Made by a program: the position numbers and the translations under genes
DNA from: an uncultured Prevotellaceae bacterium
Lineage (GTDB): Bacteria; Bacteroidota; Bacteroidia; Bacteroidales; Bacteroidaceae
Length of the DNA stretch: 46,840 bases
Assembly: GCA_947170495.1 (NCBI GenBank)
Contig: CAMVUB010000018.1
Location: forward strand, 1 to 46,840
Direction: 5' to 3'
Shown: one piece after another, positions 1 to 8,903 of the stretch
How the letters are laid out: each line of letters opens with the position of its first letter
Numbering within the stretch: position 1 is the first letter of the stretch
The notes under the pieces: generated by a model
Seen by the model: only the letters and a program-made list of their open reading frames with translations
Database searches by the model: none
What the model was told of the DNA's origin: nothing

Positions 1-1
1 C

Positions 2-1633
2 AACTGGCCGTATCTGGTATATCCCGTCGTGGGTATCTTCATCACGGGTCTCTTTGTCCGCTATGTTGTGCGCGACGACATCGGCCACGGCATCACGAAA
101 ATCCTGTATGCCATAGCCCGCAAGAAGAGCTATATCAAGGCGCATAACATGTGGTCGAGTGTGGTGGCATCGGGCATCACCATCGGTTTTGGCGGTAGTG
201 TGGGTGCTGAGGCGCCTATCGTGCTGACGGGTAGTGCCATCGGCTCGAACCTCGGACAGCTGTTCCACTTGGATTCCAAGAAGATGATGCTCCTCGTGGG
301 CTGTGGCGCTGCGGGTGCTGTCAGCGGTATCTTCAAGGCCCCCATCGCAGGCTTGGTGTTTACGCTGGAGGTGTTGATGATAGACTTCACGCTGGGTAGC
401 CTGTTGCCGCTGCTGGTGTCGTGCGTGACGGCCGCTGCCGTCACCTTTGCACTGTTGGGTACAGGTAACCTGTTTGAGTTTCACCTCACCCACGCCTTCT
501 CCATCTCGCGCGTGCCCGCGTACCTTTTATTAGGTGTGTTCTGCGGGCTGCTGTCCTTGTACTTCACGCGCGTAATGAACTGGCTTGAGGATCAGTTCCG
601 GCGCATCCGCAAGCCCTGGCAGCGACTCCTGATAGCAGGACCTATCCTCAGCATCCTCATCTTCCTGTTCCCGTCGCTCTACGGTGAAGGCTACGGCATG
701 ATCCGTCTGTTGCTCAATGGCCAGAGCCAGGCCGATTGGAACCAGGTGCTGGAGGGCTCTTTCTTCTACCACACCCCCCATCTGCTACTCCTCTATCTGG
801 CAGGCGTCATTGTGTTCAAGGTCTTTGCCACGACAGCCACCAACAGCGGTGGCGGCTGTGGCGGTACCTTTGCTCCGAGTCTGTTCATGGGTTGTGTGTC
901 GGGCTTCCTCTTTGCCTCGCTCTGGAATATGATTCCGGCTACCCTCAACTCTCAACCCTCAACGCTTAGCTTCCTGGCCCCCGTGCCGGAGAATAATTTC
1001 TCACTCCTCGGTATGGCGGGCTTGATGAGCGGTGTGATGCACGCGCCGCTGACGGGTATCTTCCTGATTGCTGAACTCACAGGCGGCTACGGCCTGTTCC
1101 TGCCGCTGATGATTGTGGCGGTGGCCTCGTACCTGACCATCATCCTCTTTGAACCCCACAGCATCTACACGATGCGTCTGGCACGCAAAGGTGAGCTGGT
1201 CACCCATAACAAAGACCATGCCATCCTGACGCTCATGTCCATGGACAGCGTCATCGAGCGCTACGAGGAGCAGCTGCACCCGGACGACGAGCTGGTGGAT
1301 ATCGTGCGGCAGATCTCATCGTCGGAGCGGGATGTCTTCCCCGTCGTGGATGACGCAGGCAAACTATTGGGCGTGCTACTGTTGGACAGCGTGCGCCATG
1401 TGATGTTCCGCACGGAGCTGTACCATCGACTGCATGTGCGTGAGCTGATGGCTCCCTGCAGTGTGCGCCTCTCCACCAACGACCCGATGGAGGTTGTCAT
1501 GGCGGCCTTTGACCGTACGAAGGCATGGACGCTGCCTGTGGTGGACAACGAGGGCATTTTCGTGGGTTTCATCCGCAGGAGCCATGTGTTTGCGATGTAC
1601 AGAACCATGATGCAGGATTTAAGTGAGGAATAG
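2..1633 (+). CDS. ClC-family chloride channel/antiporter with C-terminal CBS pair (5' partial)
   Basis: The reading frame is open to the left edge, so the true start lies upstream; a GTG at 29 is internal. The protein has many hydrophobic segments and the ClC signature regions: GSVGAEAP, which holds the gating glutamate of the GxEGP motif in a variant form (Ala for the second Gly), and GGTFAPSLFMG, the third selectivity-filter motif. The first motif (GSGIP) would lie before the window. After about residue 390 (counted from position 29) a cytoplasmic part contains two CBS-like repeats, around 410-465 and 475-530, with the usual FPVVDDAGKLLGV and LPVVDNEGIFVGF strands. ClC proteins move chloride or fluoride across the inner membrane, some coupled to protons; which type this is cannot be told. 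The segment at 941-964 encodes a TLNSQPSTLS stretch made of the CCCTCAA repeat seen elsewhere in the window. The stop codon abuts a GC-rich inverted repeat pair that runs into fmt. Confidence 0.93.
   Translation, partial: NWPYLVYPVVGIFITGLFVRYVVRDDIGHGITKILYAIARKKSYIKAHNMWSSVVASGITIGFGGSVGAEAPIVLTGSAIGSNLGQLFHLDSKKMMLLVGCGAAGAVSGIFKAPIAGLVFTLEVLMIDFTLGSLLPLLVSCVTAAAVTFALLGTGNLFEFHLTHAFSISRVPAYLLLGVFCGLLSLYFTRVMNWLEDQFRRIRKPWQRLLIAGPILSILIFLFPSLYGEGYGMIRLLLNGQSQADWNQVLEGSFFYHTPHLLLLYLAGVIVFKVFATTATNSGGGCGGTFAPSLFMGCVSGFLFASLWNMIPATLNSQPSTLSFLAPVPENNFSLLGMAGLMSGVMHAPLTGIFLIAELTGGYGLFLPLMIVAVASYLTIILFEPHSIYTMRLARKGELVTHNKDHAILTLMSMDSVIERYEEQLHPDDELVDIVRQISSSERDVFPVVDDAGKLLGVLLLDSVRHVMFRTELYHRLHVRELMAPCSVRLSTNDPMEVVMAAFDRTKAWTLPVVDNEGIFVGFIRRSHVFAMYRTMMQDLSEE
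941..964. repeat. CCCTCAA-type repeat inside the ClC gene
   Basis: Three heptamer-like units (accctcaa, ctctcaa, ccctcaa) lie in frame in a loop of the ClC channel and encode TLNSQPSTL. The same units build arrays at 2537-2572, 17227-17268, 19630-19664, 20183-20216, 20584-20612, 22619-22695 and 23491-23559. Confidence 0.7.
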
Positions 1634-1768
1634 ACCCCACCCCCTTACCCCTCCCGAGGGAGGGGAGTATATACCTAACAAGAACTCATAACATAAACCA
1701 AGATGAATAACCACAATATATCAAATGATTCTACTCCCCTCCCTCGGGAGGGGCAGGGGGGTGGTGTC
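1633..1768. repeat. GC-rich inverted repeat pair across the ClC/fmt junction
   Basis: The left arm begins gaccccaccccc and contains the palindrome cccctcccgagggagggg. The right arm is its inverted copy (ctcccctccctcgggagggg, then ggggggtggtgtc). The spacer is about 60 bp and holds the fmt start codon. The right arm is translated as TPLPREGQGG in the fmt N-terminus. The same architecture recurs at 46507-46661, and variants of it sit inside purL and the DUF3987 gene. Confidence 0.8.
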
Positions 1769-2725
1769 CGAATTGTATTTATGGGCACACCGGAGTTTGC
1801 GGTGGAGAGCCTGAAGAAACTGGTAGAGAATCACTACAACGTAGTGGCGGTTGTCACGATGCCCGACAAGGCTGTGGGGCGCCACCATGACACCCTGCAG
1901 GCCTCGCCCGTGAAGCAGTATGCAGTGGAACAAGGGATTCCCGTGCTGCAACCCGAGAAGTTGAAGGATGAGGCGTTCTTAGCGGAGTTGCGCAGCTATC
2001 AGGCTGACTTGCAAATCGTCGTAGCGTTCAGGATGCTACCCGAGGTCGTGTGGGCGATGCCTCCCATGGGTACGTTCAATCTCCATGCTGCTCTGCTTCC
2101 ACAGTACCGCGGTGCGGCTCCTATTAACTGGGCTCTCATCAACGGCGATACGGAGACGGGTGTCACCACCTTCTTCCTTGATCACGATATCGACACAGGT
2201 CGCATTATCCATCGTGTGTCGGCTCCTATCGGCGAGCGCGACACCGTGGGCGATGTCTATGACCGTTTGATGTACCTCGGTGCAGACCTCGTGGTGAAGA
2301 CGGTCGATGATATAGAAAGTGGGAACGTGCAGCCTGTGGAACAGCCGCACGACGACCAACTCCGCCCTGCTCCTAAGCTCTTCAAGGAGAATACGGAGAT
2401 ACGCTGGAGCCAGCATACGGTGAAGTCAGCCTATGATTTCATCCGTGGCCTCTCTCCCTATCCGGCAGCCTGGACCACCTTGCGCGCGGCCGATGGCAAG
2501 GAGACGCAGCTCAAAGTCTTTTTTGCCGAAAAAGCCCCCTCCACCCTCAGCCCTCAGCCTTCAGCCCTCAACGTGCCCCTCTCGGACGGCTGCATCGCCC
2601 TTACAGACATTCAGTTAGCAGGTAAGAAACGCATGCCGGCGGCGGACTTCTTGCGTGGCGCACATTTGGAGGGCGCCGTGCTCGTAGAGAGTGGGATAGA
2701 GGAGGTGCGACCTATTATTTTGTAG
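1703..2725 (+). CDS. fmt: Methionyl-tRNA formyltransferase
   Basis: The enzyme formylates initiator Met-tRNA with 10-formyl-THF in the cytoplasm. The conserved core begins with RIVFMGTPEFAV at residue 23. The catalytic triad is visible as Asn126 and His128 in FNLHAALLP and Asp164 in DHDIDTG, and YRGAAPINWA follows the histidine. A C-terminal tRNA-binding domain runs from about residue 220. At 340 aa it is slightly longer than the usual 310-325, because residues 11-21 are encoded by one arm of a GC-rich inverted repeat and residues about 279-290 (PSTLSPQPSAL) by a CCCTCAG/CCCTCAA array. No start codon lies between the repeat and RIVF: the only later Met (residue 28) would remove the first strand of the Rossmann-like fold. 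So translation most likely begins at 1703 and the repeat is truly part of the protein. The gene follows the ClC gene by 69 nt on the same strand. Confidence 0.93.
   Translation: MNNHNISNDSTPLPREGQGGGVRIVFMGTPEFAVESLKKLVENHYNVVAVVTMPDKAVGRHHDTLQASPVKQYAVEQGIPVLQPEKLKDEAFLAELRSYQADLQIVVAFRMLPEVVWAMPPMGTFNLHAALLPQYRGAAPINWALINGDTETGVTTFFLDHDIDTGRIIHRVSAPIGERDTVGDVYDRLMYLGADLVVKTVDDIESGNVQPVEQPHDDQLRPAPKLFKENTEIRWSQHTVKSAYDFIRGLSPYPAAWTTLRAADGKETQLKVFFAEKAPSTLSPQPSALNVPLSDGCIALTDIQLAGKKRMPAADFLRGAHLEGAVLVESGIEEVRPIIL
2537..2572. repeat. CCCTCAG/CCCTCAA array inside fmt
   Basis: Degenerate heptamers (ccaccctcag, ccctcag, ccttcag, ccctcaa) lie in frame in the linker before or within the C-terminal tRNA-binding domain and encode STLSPQPSALN. 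Confidence 0.7.
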
Positions 2726-2763
2726 GTAATATTGCGTGGAATGTGAAAATTTTTAAGAAAATG

Positions 2764-2795
2764 TTTGGCAGTTTCGCGAAAATGTTTCACCTTTG
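2764..2795 (+). promoter_or_regulatory. Bacteroidetes-type promoter of the ECF sigma gene
   Basis: A TTTG at 2764-2767 and CACCTTTG at 2788-2795 are separated by 20 nt. This matches the known Bacteroidetes TTTG / TAnnTTTG layout with one mismatch. The start codon is about 107 nt downstream, leaving an untranslated leader of roughly 100 nt. Confidence 0.6.
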
Positions 2796-2902
2796 CCCCC
2801 GCTTTGCGGCATAAAGCACTATATTCACTATTCATTCATCATCATTAAACCATCATTGCCTATCGACAGAAACATTACTCCTAACCATCCTATTGGACAG
2901 TA

Positions 2903-3499
2903 ATGCAACAATTGAGACAAGAGTCTGACGCTGTATTGGTCAAACTCTATGAAGAAGGTAATGATGAGGCGTTCGATATTTTATTGGAACGCTATCAATC
3001 CGCAGTATTCGGCTATATCCTCACTGCCGTTCACGACAGTGATGTAGCGAATGATATCTTCCAGGACACCTTCATGCGTGTCATCATGCAGATTCGCAAT
3101 CACCGCTACACGGAGAACGGCAAGTTCTCGGGCTGGGTGATTCGCATTGCCCATAACCTGATTATCGACAGCGCTCGCCAAAATCGTGTGATGCTGGAAA
3201 TACCAAACGATTCCGAGAAGGAACGTATGATGAACAAGGCGATGCCTCTGACGGGCAATAGGGAGATGGAATTGCACAACGAGCTAACCTATCGTACGCT
3301 GACGGATATGGTCGCCCGCCTGCCTGAATTACAGCGCGAGGTGGTGCAGCTGCGTATGTACGAGCATCTCTCTTTCAAGGAAATTGCCGAGAAGACCAAT
3401 TGTAGCATCAATACCGCCTTGGGACGTATGCGCTACGCCGTCATCAATCTGCGCAAGATGTCTGCCAACAAAGACCTGACATTGGTGGACTGCGAATAG
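2903..3499 (+). CDS. ECF-type RNA polymerase sigma factor
   Basis: This 198-aa protein has the two-domain plan of extracytoplasmic function sigma factors. Region 2 spans about residues 20-90 (DEAFDILLERY, then DIFQDTFMRVI and GWVIRIAHNLIIDSARQ). Region 4 spans about 130-185, with the helix-turn-helix HLSFKEIAEKTNCSINTALG followed by RMRYAVINLR. It would direct RNA polymerase to a subset of promoters. No anti-sigma gene of the FecR type follows, and the SusC protein downstream lacks the N-terminal signalling domain used by FecI/FecR systems. The gene has its own promoter and terminator, so it looks like a stand-alone regulator rather than part of the SusCD operon; a functional link to that locus is only inference. 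Confidence 0.92.
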   Translation: MQQLRQESDAVLVKLYEEGNDEAFDILLERYQSAVFGYILTAVHDSDVANDIFQDTFMRVIMQIRNHRYTENGKFSGWVIRIAHNLIIDSARQNRVMLEIPNDSEKERMMNKAMPLTGNREMELHNELTYRTLTDMVARLPELQREVVQLRMYEHLSFKEIAEKTNCSINTALGRMRYAVINLRKMSANKDLTLVDCE

Positions 3500-3529
3500 A
3501 CAAAATCACATTATAGCTACTTTTTTCTT

Positions 3530-3567
3530 GCCAAAATGTACTTCATTGAGTGCATTTTGGCATTATT
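3530..3567 (+). terminator. Rho-independent terminator after the sigma factor gene
   Basis: The inverted repeat gccaaaatg (3530-3538) and cattttggc (3553-3561) forms a 9-bp stem with a short loop, followed by attatttt. It ends the sigma factor transcript 31 nt after the stop codon. Confidence 0.75.
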
Positions 3568-3623
3568 TTGCTCCTAAAAGTTGATTTCTTTACATTTTTT
3601 ATGGTAGTTTGCTAAAAAGTATC

Positions 3624-3631
3624 TAATTTTG
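3624..3631 (+). promoter_or_regulatory. -7 element of the SusC operon promoter
   Basis: TAATTTTG is a perfect match to the TAnnTTTG consensus, 73 nt before the susC-like start. The best upstream TTTG (3608-3611) is only 12 nt away instead of about 20, so the -33 box is poor. A weak -33 box may mean activator dependence. Confidence 0.5.
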
Positions 3632-3704
3632 CGCCCGAATTTGCGCGCGTTAGTACGTTATTCATATTAGAATGTGAAAAAATAAGAAAATTAGATAACG
3701 AGAA

Positions 3705-6700
3705 ATGTATTCATGTAGAAGATTGAGTCTTGTCTTGATGATGCTGTTCCTATATGTTGGAACGCTGATGGCGCAGACTACTATTTCAGGAACCGTTGTT
3801 TCTGCCGATGATAACGAGCCCTTGATGGGTGTGAGTATCTTGGTGGAAGGGACGAAAAATAAAACTATCACAAACCTTGATGGTAAATTTACCATTCCAG
3901 ACGTTAAGCCAAATGCTGTTTTGGTGGTGTCCATGATTGGCATGCGCACCGAGAGGCTCAAGGCCAAGAATGGCATGCATATTGTGATGAAGAGTGAGGA
4001 TGTCCAGATGGCAGAGGTCGTAGTGACGGGTCAGCAGCAAATAGACAAGCGACTGTTTACTGGTGCTGCCACCAAGGTTGATGCCGAAAAGATTAAACTT
4101 TCCGGTGCTGCCGATGTGAGCCGTTCACTGGAGGGCCGTGTGGCGGGTGTCCAGGTGACCAATGTGACCGGTACTTTTGGTGCGTCACCTAAGATTCGTG
4201 TACGTGGAGCAACGTCCATCTATGGTAACTCCAAGCCTTTGTGGGTGGTTGATGGTGTAATCTATGAGGACAATGTGGATGTCAGTGCCGACGATTTGGC
4301 TTCCGGTGATGCCAAGACGTTGATTTCCTCTGCTGTGGCAGGCTTAAACTCTGATGATATCGAGTCGTTTACAGTCCTAAAGGACGGTTCGGCTACTTCT
4401 ATCTATGGTGCCCGCGCTATGGGCGGCGTGATTGTTGTCACTACGAAAAGAGGTACTAAGGGGCGTGCAAGTGTCAACTACACAGGCGAGTTTACAACGC
4501 GCATGAAGCCCAGCTATAATGACTATAACATCATGAACTCACAGGAGGTCATGGGTGTTTATAAGGAAATGTACGACAAAGGCTGGTTACAGTTGGACAA
4601 CATGGTCAACGCTCAGAATACGGGTGTTTATGGTTATATGTTCCAACAACTGCGCGCCTATGACACTGTAACGGGGACATATGGCTTGCAAAACACCGAA
4701 GCTGCGCGCAATGCCTACCTTCAAGCTGCGGAGTTCCGTAACACTGACTGGTTTGACCTCCTCTTCACCAACAAGGTGCAGCAGAACCACTCCGTCAGTA
4801 TCTCTGGCGGTACAGACCGTTCGCAGACCTACTTCTCAATGTCTATTCTTACCGACCCCGGTCAGTTCGTCAATCGCAGTAGCGTCACTCGTTATACGTT
4901 CAATGGCAATACATCCTATGACATTCTGAAGGGTAAGAAAGGTGCGGAACTGCTTGCTGTGAAGCTTGCCGCCCAAGGCAGCTACCGCAAGCAGGAAGCC
5001 CCGGGAACGCTCAACCGTACCACCGACGTCGTGACGGGTGAGGTGAAGCGTGACTTCGACATTAACCCATTCAGCTATGCTTTGAACACGAGCCGCTGTT
5101 TGGATCCGAACATCAACTATACGCGTTTCTATACAGGCTTCAATATCTTCGATGAATTGGAGTACAACTACAACGACATCCAAGTGACAGAACTGATGTT
5201 TCGTGGTGAATTGGAGTACAAACCCATCAAGGCCGTGACCTTGAGTGGATTGATTTCTTCTCGTATATCTCATACGAAACGGCAGCACAATGTGATGGAT
5301 AAGTCCAATCAGGCCAATGCTTACCGTGCCGGTACCGATGCACAGGATGACAATTCTACCATCCGCGACAGCAACAGCTTGCTTTATACCGATCCAGACA
5401 ATGAGCTGGCCCTGCCGGAGTCCATCCTACCTATTGGTGGTATCAAGTACCAGTACGATGACAACATGCATTCGAACAACTATCGTTTCACGGCCAGTTA
5501 TAATAATGTGTTCAATGACTTGCACACGCTCAACGGCATGATAGGAACCGAGTATTCGTCTGTTCGTCGTACAGCAACCACATGGACAGGTTGGGGCTAT
5601 CAGTATGACAACGGCGGCATCACCTATACGCCGTACCTGTGGCTCAAGCAGATGAACGAAGAGAACACCGAATATTTCGGTGAATCCTATACGCTGACGA
5701 ACTCGCTGGCCTACTACGGACAGTTCAACTACAACTTCGACCAGCGCTACACCGTGAACGGCACGCTGCGCTATGAGGGTACCAACCGTCTTGGTAAGAG
5801 TCGTCAAAGCCGCTGGCTTCCCACATGGAACGTGTCGGCATCTTGGGATCTTACCAACGAAAAGTTCATGGCGAAGACACAGTCATGGCTCTCGCAAGCC
5901 AAGTTCCGTGCCAGCTACTCCCTGACGGCTGACACAGGTCCCTCATGGGTGACCAATGCCGATGCCATATTCATGACCAAGAACTCTTGGCGCCCCTTTA
6001 CGTCGGCTGCGGAGACACAGATTTACATCTCCTCTCTCGGCAACTCCGAGTTGACATACGAGAAGAAGCACGAGTGGAACTTCGGTGTAGATCTGAGTTT
6101 CTTGAAGGATCGCATCGCCCTGACGTTCGACATCTATGGCCGTAACAATTACGACCTTATTGGCCGCACCTACACACAGGGTGCCGGTGGTGAGATTGCC
6201 AAGTATGCCAATGTTGCTGACATGGTGTCGAAAGGTATCGAGGTGGGCCTCTCAACGGTTAATATTGATAAGGCTGGTTTTACTTGGTCCACAGACTTCA
6301 TCTTCTCAAGGGCAACAAACAAGATTACTTCGCTGGAGGTTGCAAGCCGTGCCGTCGATCTCGTGACGGGTCTGGGTTATGCCATTGAAGGTTATCCTGT
6401 GCGTTCCCTTTTCAGCTACCGCTTTGCCGGACTCAACGAGGAGGGATTGCCGACAGTGTATAACGAGTATGGTGAGCGTACGGTCGGTAATGTGAACTTC
6501 CAGGAGACAGAAGGCTTGCAAGACTTCCTAGTCTATGAAGGTCCCTCCGATCCAACTTTCTATGGTTCGTTCAATAACGTCTTTAGCTATAAGAGCAAGA
6601 AATGGGGCTCTCTATCGCTTGATGTCTACATCACCTATTCCGGCGGTAATGTCGTTCGTCTTGATCCTGTATTCTCGGCGGCGTACAGCGACCTTACTGC

Positions 6701-7088
6701 TCTCCCCCGTGAGTTTAAGAACCGCTGGACGATAGCTGGCGACGAAGCGGTGACCAACATACCCGTGATTGCTTCGCGCAACCAATACGACCGCTATGGC
6801 GGCACCACCTTGCGTATGGCTTACAATGCATACAACTACTCTACGGAGCGTATCGCAAAGGGCGACTTCATCCGTCTGAAAGAATTGGCCCTCACCTACA
6901 TCCTGCCCGATAATTGGCTCAAGAAGACTTTCATCAATAAAGCCTCTTTGAAGGTGGCTGCAACCAACCTTTGTTTGCTTTATGCTGACAAGAAACTGAA
7001 TGGTCAGGATCCGGAATTCATCAATTCCGGCGGTGTGGCAGCACCTATCACCAAACAGTTTACGGCAACGTTGCGTCTAGGGTTTTAG
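3705..7088 (+). CDS. SusC/RagA-family TonB-linked outer membrane transporter
   Basis: This 1127-aa protein has a signal peptide (about residues 1-23, ending LMAQ), a carboxypeptidase-regulatory-like domain (about 25-110, TISGTVVSADDNEPLMGVSI), a plug domain (about 115-255, with the SusC hallmark SIYGARAMGGVIVVTTKRG) and a long beta-barrel ending in aromatic F (TLRLGF). SusC proteins import ligands captured by a SusD partner, powered through TonB. It is followed 60 nt later by its SusD partner. Downstream lipoproteins with a peptidase motif, and no glycoside hydrolases, suggest peptides or another non-glycan substrate, as in the RagAB systems. There is no N-terminal FecA-type signalling domain. 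Confidence 0.95.
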   Translation: MYSCRRLSLVLMMLFLYVGTLMAQTTISGTVVSADDNEPLMGVSILVEGTKNKTITNLDGKFTIPDVKPNAVLVVSMIGMRTERLKAKNGMHIVMKSEDVQMAEVVVTGQQQIDKRLFTGAATKVDAEKIKLSGAADVSRSLEGRVAGVQVTNVTGTFGASPKIRVRGATSIYGNSKPLWVVDGVIYEDNVDVSADDLASGDAKTLISSAVAGLNSDDIESFTVLKDGSATSIYGARAMGGVIVVTTKRGTKGRASVNYTGEFTTRMKPSYNDYNIMNSQEVMGVYKEMYDKGWLQLDNMVNAQNTGVYGYMFQQLRAYDTVTGTYGLQNTEAARNAYLQAAEFRNTDWFDLLFTNKVQQNHSVSISGGTDRSQTYFSMSILTDPGQFVNRSSVTRYTFNGNTSYDILKGKKGAELLAVKLAAQGSYRKQEAPGTLNRTTDVVTGEVKRDFDINPFSYALNTSRCLDPNINYTRFYTGFNIFDELEYNYNDIQVTELMFRGELEYKPIKAVTLSGLISSRISHTKRQHNVMDKSNQANAYRAGTDAQDDNSTIRDSNSLLYTDPDNELALPESILPIGGIKYQYDDNMHSNNYRFTASYNNVFNDLHTLNGMIGTEYSSVRRTATTWTGWGYQYDNGGITYTPYLWLKQMNEENTEYFGESYTLTNSLAYYGQFNYNFDQRYTVNGTLRYEGTNRLGKSRQSRWLPTWNVSASWDLTNEKFMAKTQSWLSQAKFRASYSLTADTGPSWVTNADAIFMTKNSWRPFTSAAETQIYISSLGNSELTYEKKHEWNFGVDLSFLKDRIALTFDIYGRNNYDLIGRTYTQGAGGEIAKYANVADMVSKGIEVGLSTVNIDKAGFTWSTDFIFSRATNKITSLEVASRAVDLVTGLGYAIEGYPVRSLFSYRFAGLNEEGLPTVYNEYGERTVGNVNFQETEGLQDFLVYEGPSDPTFYGSFNNVFSYKSKKWGSLSLDVYITYSGGNVVRLDPVFSAAYSDLTALPREFKNRWTIAGDEAVTNIPVIASRNQYDRYGGTTLRMAYNAYNYSTERIAKGDFIRLKELALTYILPDNWLKKTFINKASLKVAATNLCLLYADKKLNGQDPEFINSGGVAAPITKQFTATLRLGF

Positions 7089-7148
7089 TTGACAACAGAA
7101 GGTAGAAATCGATAGCTTCATATCCATCATATTATTACAAGGAGAGAC

Positions 7149-8891
7149 ATGAGATATACATCATACCATCAATTAGGGCTTTGCCTGTTGCTCGCCGCTA
7201 TGCAAGGAGCGGTGCTAACGTCCTGTAACGACCTCGATGAGGCACCTGACAATCGTACGAGGATCGATTCTTCGGAAAAGATTCAGCAGCTGCTCACTTC
7301 GGGCTACCCCGCTTCTACACCTGCTATGATTTGTGAGCTCAGCGGCGACAATCTCGTGGACAACAATGTAGTGGTACCCGCTACCCATAATGATGCCGAT
7401 GCCGAATTCCATGACCAGGCCTATAAGTGGGAGGACATAAATAACTATAGTACTGATGATTACGATACCCCATATACAGTATGGGAATCCTACTATCAGG
7501 GCATCGCTGTGGCGAACCATGCCATTGAAGCAATGCATGAGCTCAGCAATGACCCTTCCCATGATCCTGAATTGGCTCATTCTTGGGGCGAGGCACACCT
7601 CTTGCGTGCCTATCTCCATTTTGTGCTCGTGAATGTGTTTGCTGAGGCATACAAGGATGAGACACAGAGCGCCAATGATGTTGGTATCCCCTACGTTAGT
7701 GAAGTGGAAAAGACCGTCACCATCGATTATAGCGACCCCAAGTATCGCAAGAGCGTGGCAGAGGTATATCGCCTGATAGAGCAAGACATCCTTGAGGGTA
7801 TCGACCTCGTCGATGATTCAAAATACAAGGTGCCGGCCTATCACTTCAACCGCAACGCCGCTAATGCCCTTGCCGCCCGCTTCTATCTTTACAAGCGCGA
7901 TTATGAGAAGTGCGTGAAGTACGCTACGGCAGCGCTGGGCACAAATCCTGCGACATCTCTGCGCAAGTGGGCTACGATGAGCTCCAATACCATCAACACC
8001 CTGCTCAACGATTTCAATGATGAGAAAGCCCCATGCAACTATCTGTTGCAGGCCACAAACTCGTTGTTTGACCGTATGCTTGCTGCTTGCCGCTATGCCA
8101 TCAACAGCGGTAGCGCTGCCGAGAAGGTGGATGCCACAAAGGACATTCTTTATGAAGGCGGCGGCCCGAACTGGAATAGCCGTCTCAAGGCTTTTGACGG
8201 CAAAATCTTTATCTGGGGAGCCGGTCAGGCATACGGCTCGTGGCTGTTCCGTGTATATGAGTACTTTGAATATACAGATAAGATTGCCGGTATCGGTTAT
8301 GTTCATATCATCTATCAGCCTTTCACTGCCGAGGAAACATTGCTCTGTCGTGCCGAGGCTGAGGTTTATCTCGGTCAGAATGATAAAGCATTGGCTGACC
8401 TAGCCTTCTGGACGGTCTCACACATGGTTGATGAGCCCCTGACACAAAGCGATATTAATCGTTTTTATAAGCGAACCGCGAAGAATATCTATGTGAGTGA
8501 ATTGCATCCCACGGAGATGAGTCCCGAGTGGAAGTATGATGCCCTTCCCGACGATGGCAAGCGCCTGATTGACTGTGTCCTTCATTTCCGCCGCATTGAA
8601 ACGATGTTCGAGGGCCTTCGCTGGTTTGATATCAAGCGCTACGGCATCACCGTGCACCATGCTTATCGTGGTCCCAAAGAGGATGATATACATCATGACT
8701 ATCTCCAATGGAACGATCCCCGCCGTGTCTTGCAGATTCCGCTGAACGTGATCAATGCAGGCTATCCGTCTAACAACCGCACGCAGGCGATGGGCAGTCA
8801 AAGCGGCGAGCTGAAGTCCGTACCTGTGCATGCTCCCGCTCCTGAAGTGAAGGACAAGGACGATGACAATAATGAGGATGTTAACTTATAA
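7149..8891 (+). CDS. SusD/RagB-family surface lipoprotein
   Basis: This 580-aa protein has a lipoprotein signal with the lipid-accepting Cys26 in VLTSC. It shows the SusD layout: an N-terminal helical repeat region (YYQGIAVANHAIEAM, WGEAHLLRAYLHFVLVNVFAEAY) and a C-terminal RRIETMFEGLRWFDIKRYG segment that is strongly conserved in the family. SusD proteins cap the SusC barrel and bind the ligand on the cell surface. A spacer of 60 nt with a purine-rich site (aaggagaga) separates it from the SusC gene, so both are in one operon. The C-terminus is extended by an acidic tail (KDKDDDNNED). Confidence 0.95.
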   Translation: MRYTSYHQLGLCLLLAAMQGAVLTSCNDLDEAPDNRTRIDSSEKIQQLLTSGYPASTPAMICELSGDNLVDNNVVVPATHNDADAEFHDQAYKWEDINNYSTDDYDTPYTVWESYYQGIAVANHAIEAMHELSNDPSHDPELAHSWGEAHLLRAYLHFVLVNVFAEAYKDETQSANDVGIPYVSEVEKTVTIDYSDPKYRKSVAEVYRLIEQDILEGIDLVDDSKYKVPAYHFNRNAANALAARFYLYKRDYEKCVKYATAALGTNPATSLRKWATMSSNTINTLLNDFNDEKAPCNYLLQATNSLFDRMLAACRYAINSGSAAEKVDATKDILYEGGGPNWNSRLKAFDGKIFIWGAGQAYGSWLFRVYEYFEYTDKIAGIGYVHIIYQPFTAEETLLCRAEAEVYLGQNDKALADLAFWTVSHMVDEPLTQSDINRFYKRTAKNIYVSELHPTEMSPEWKYDALPDDGKRLIDCVLHFRRIETMFEGLRWFDIKRYGITVHHAYRGPKEDDIHHDYLQWNDPRRVLQIPLNVINAGYPSNNRTQAMGSQSGELKSVPVHAPAPEVKDKDDDNNEDVNL

Positions 8892-8903
8892 AACTGGAAG
8901 AAG

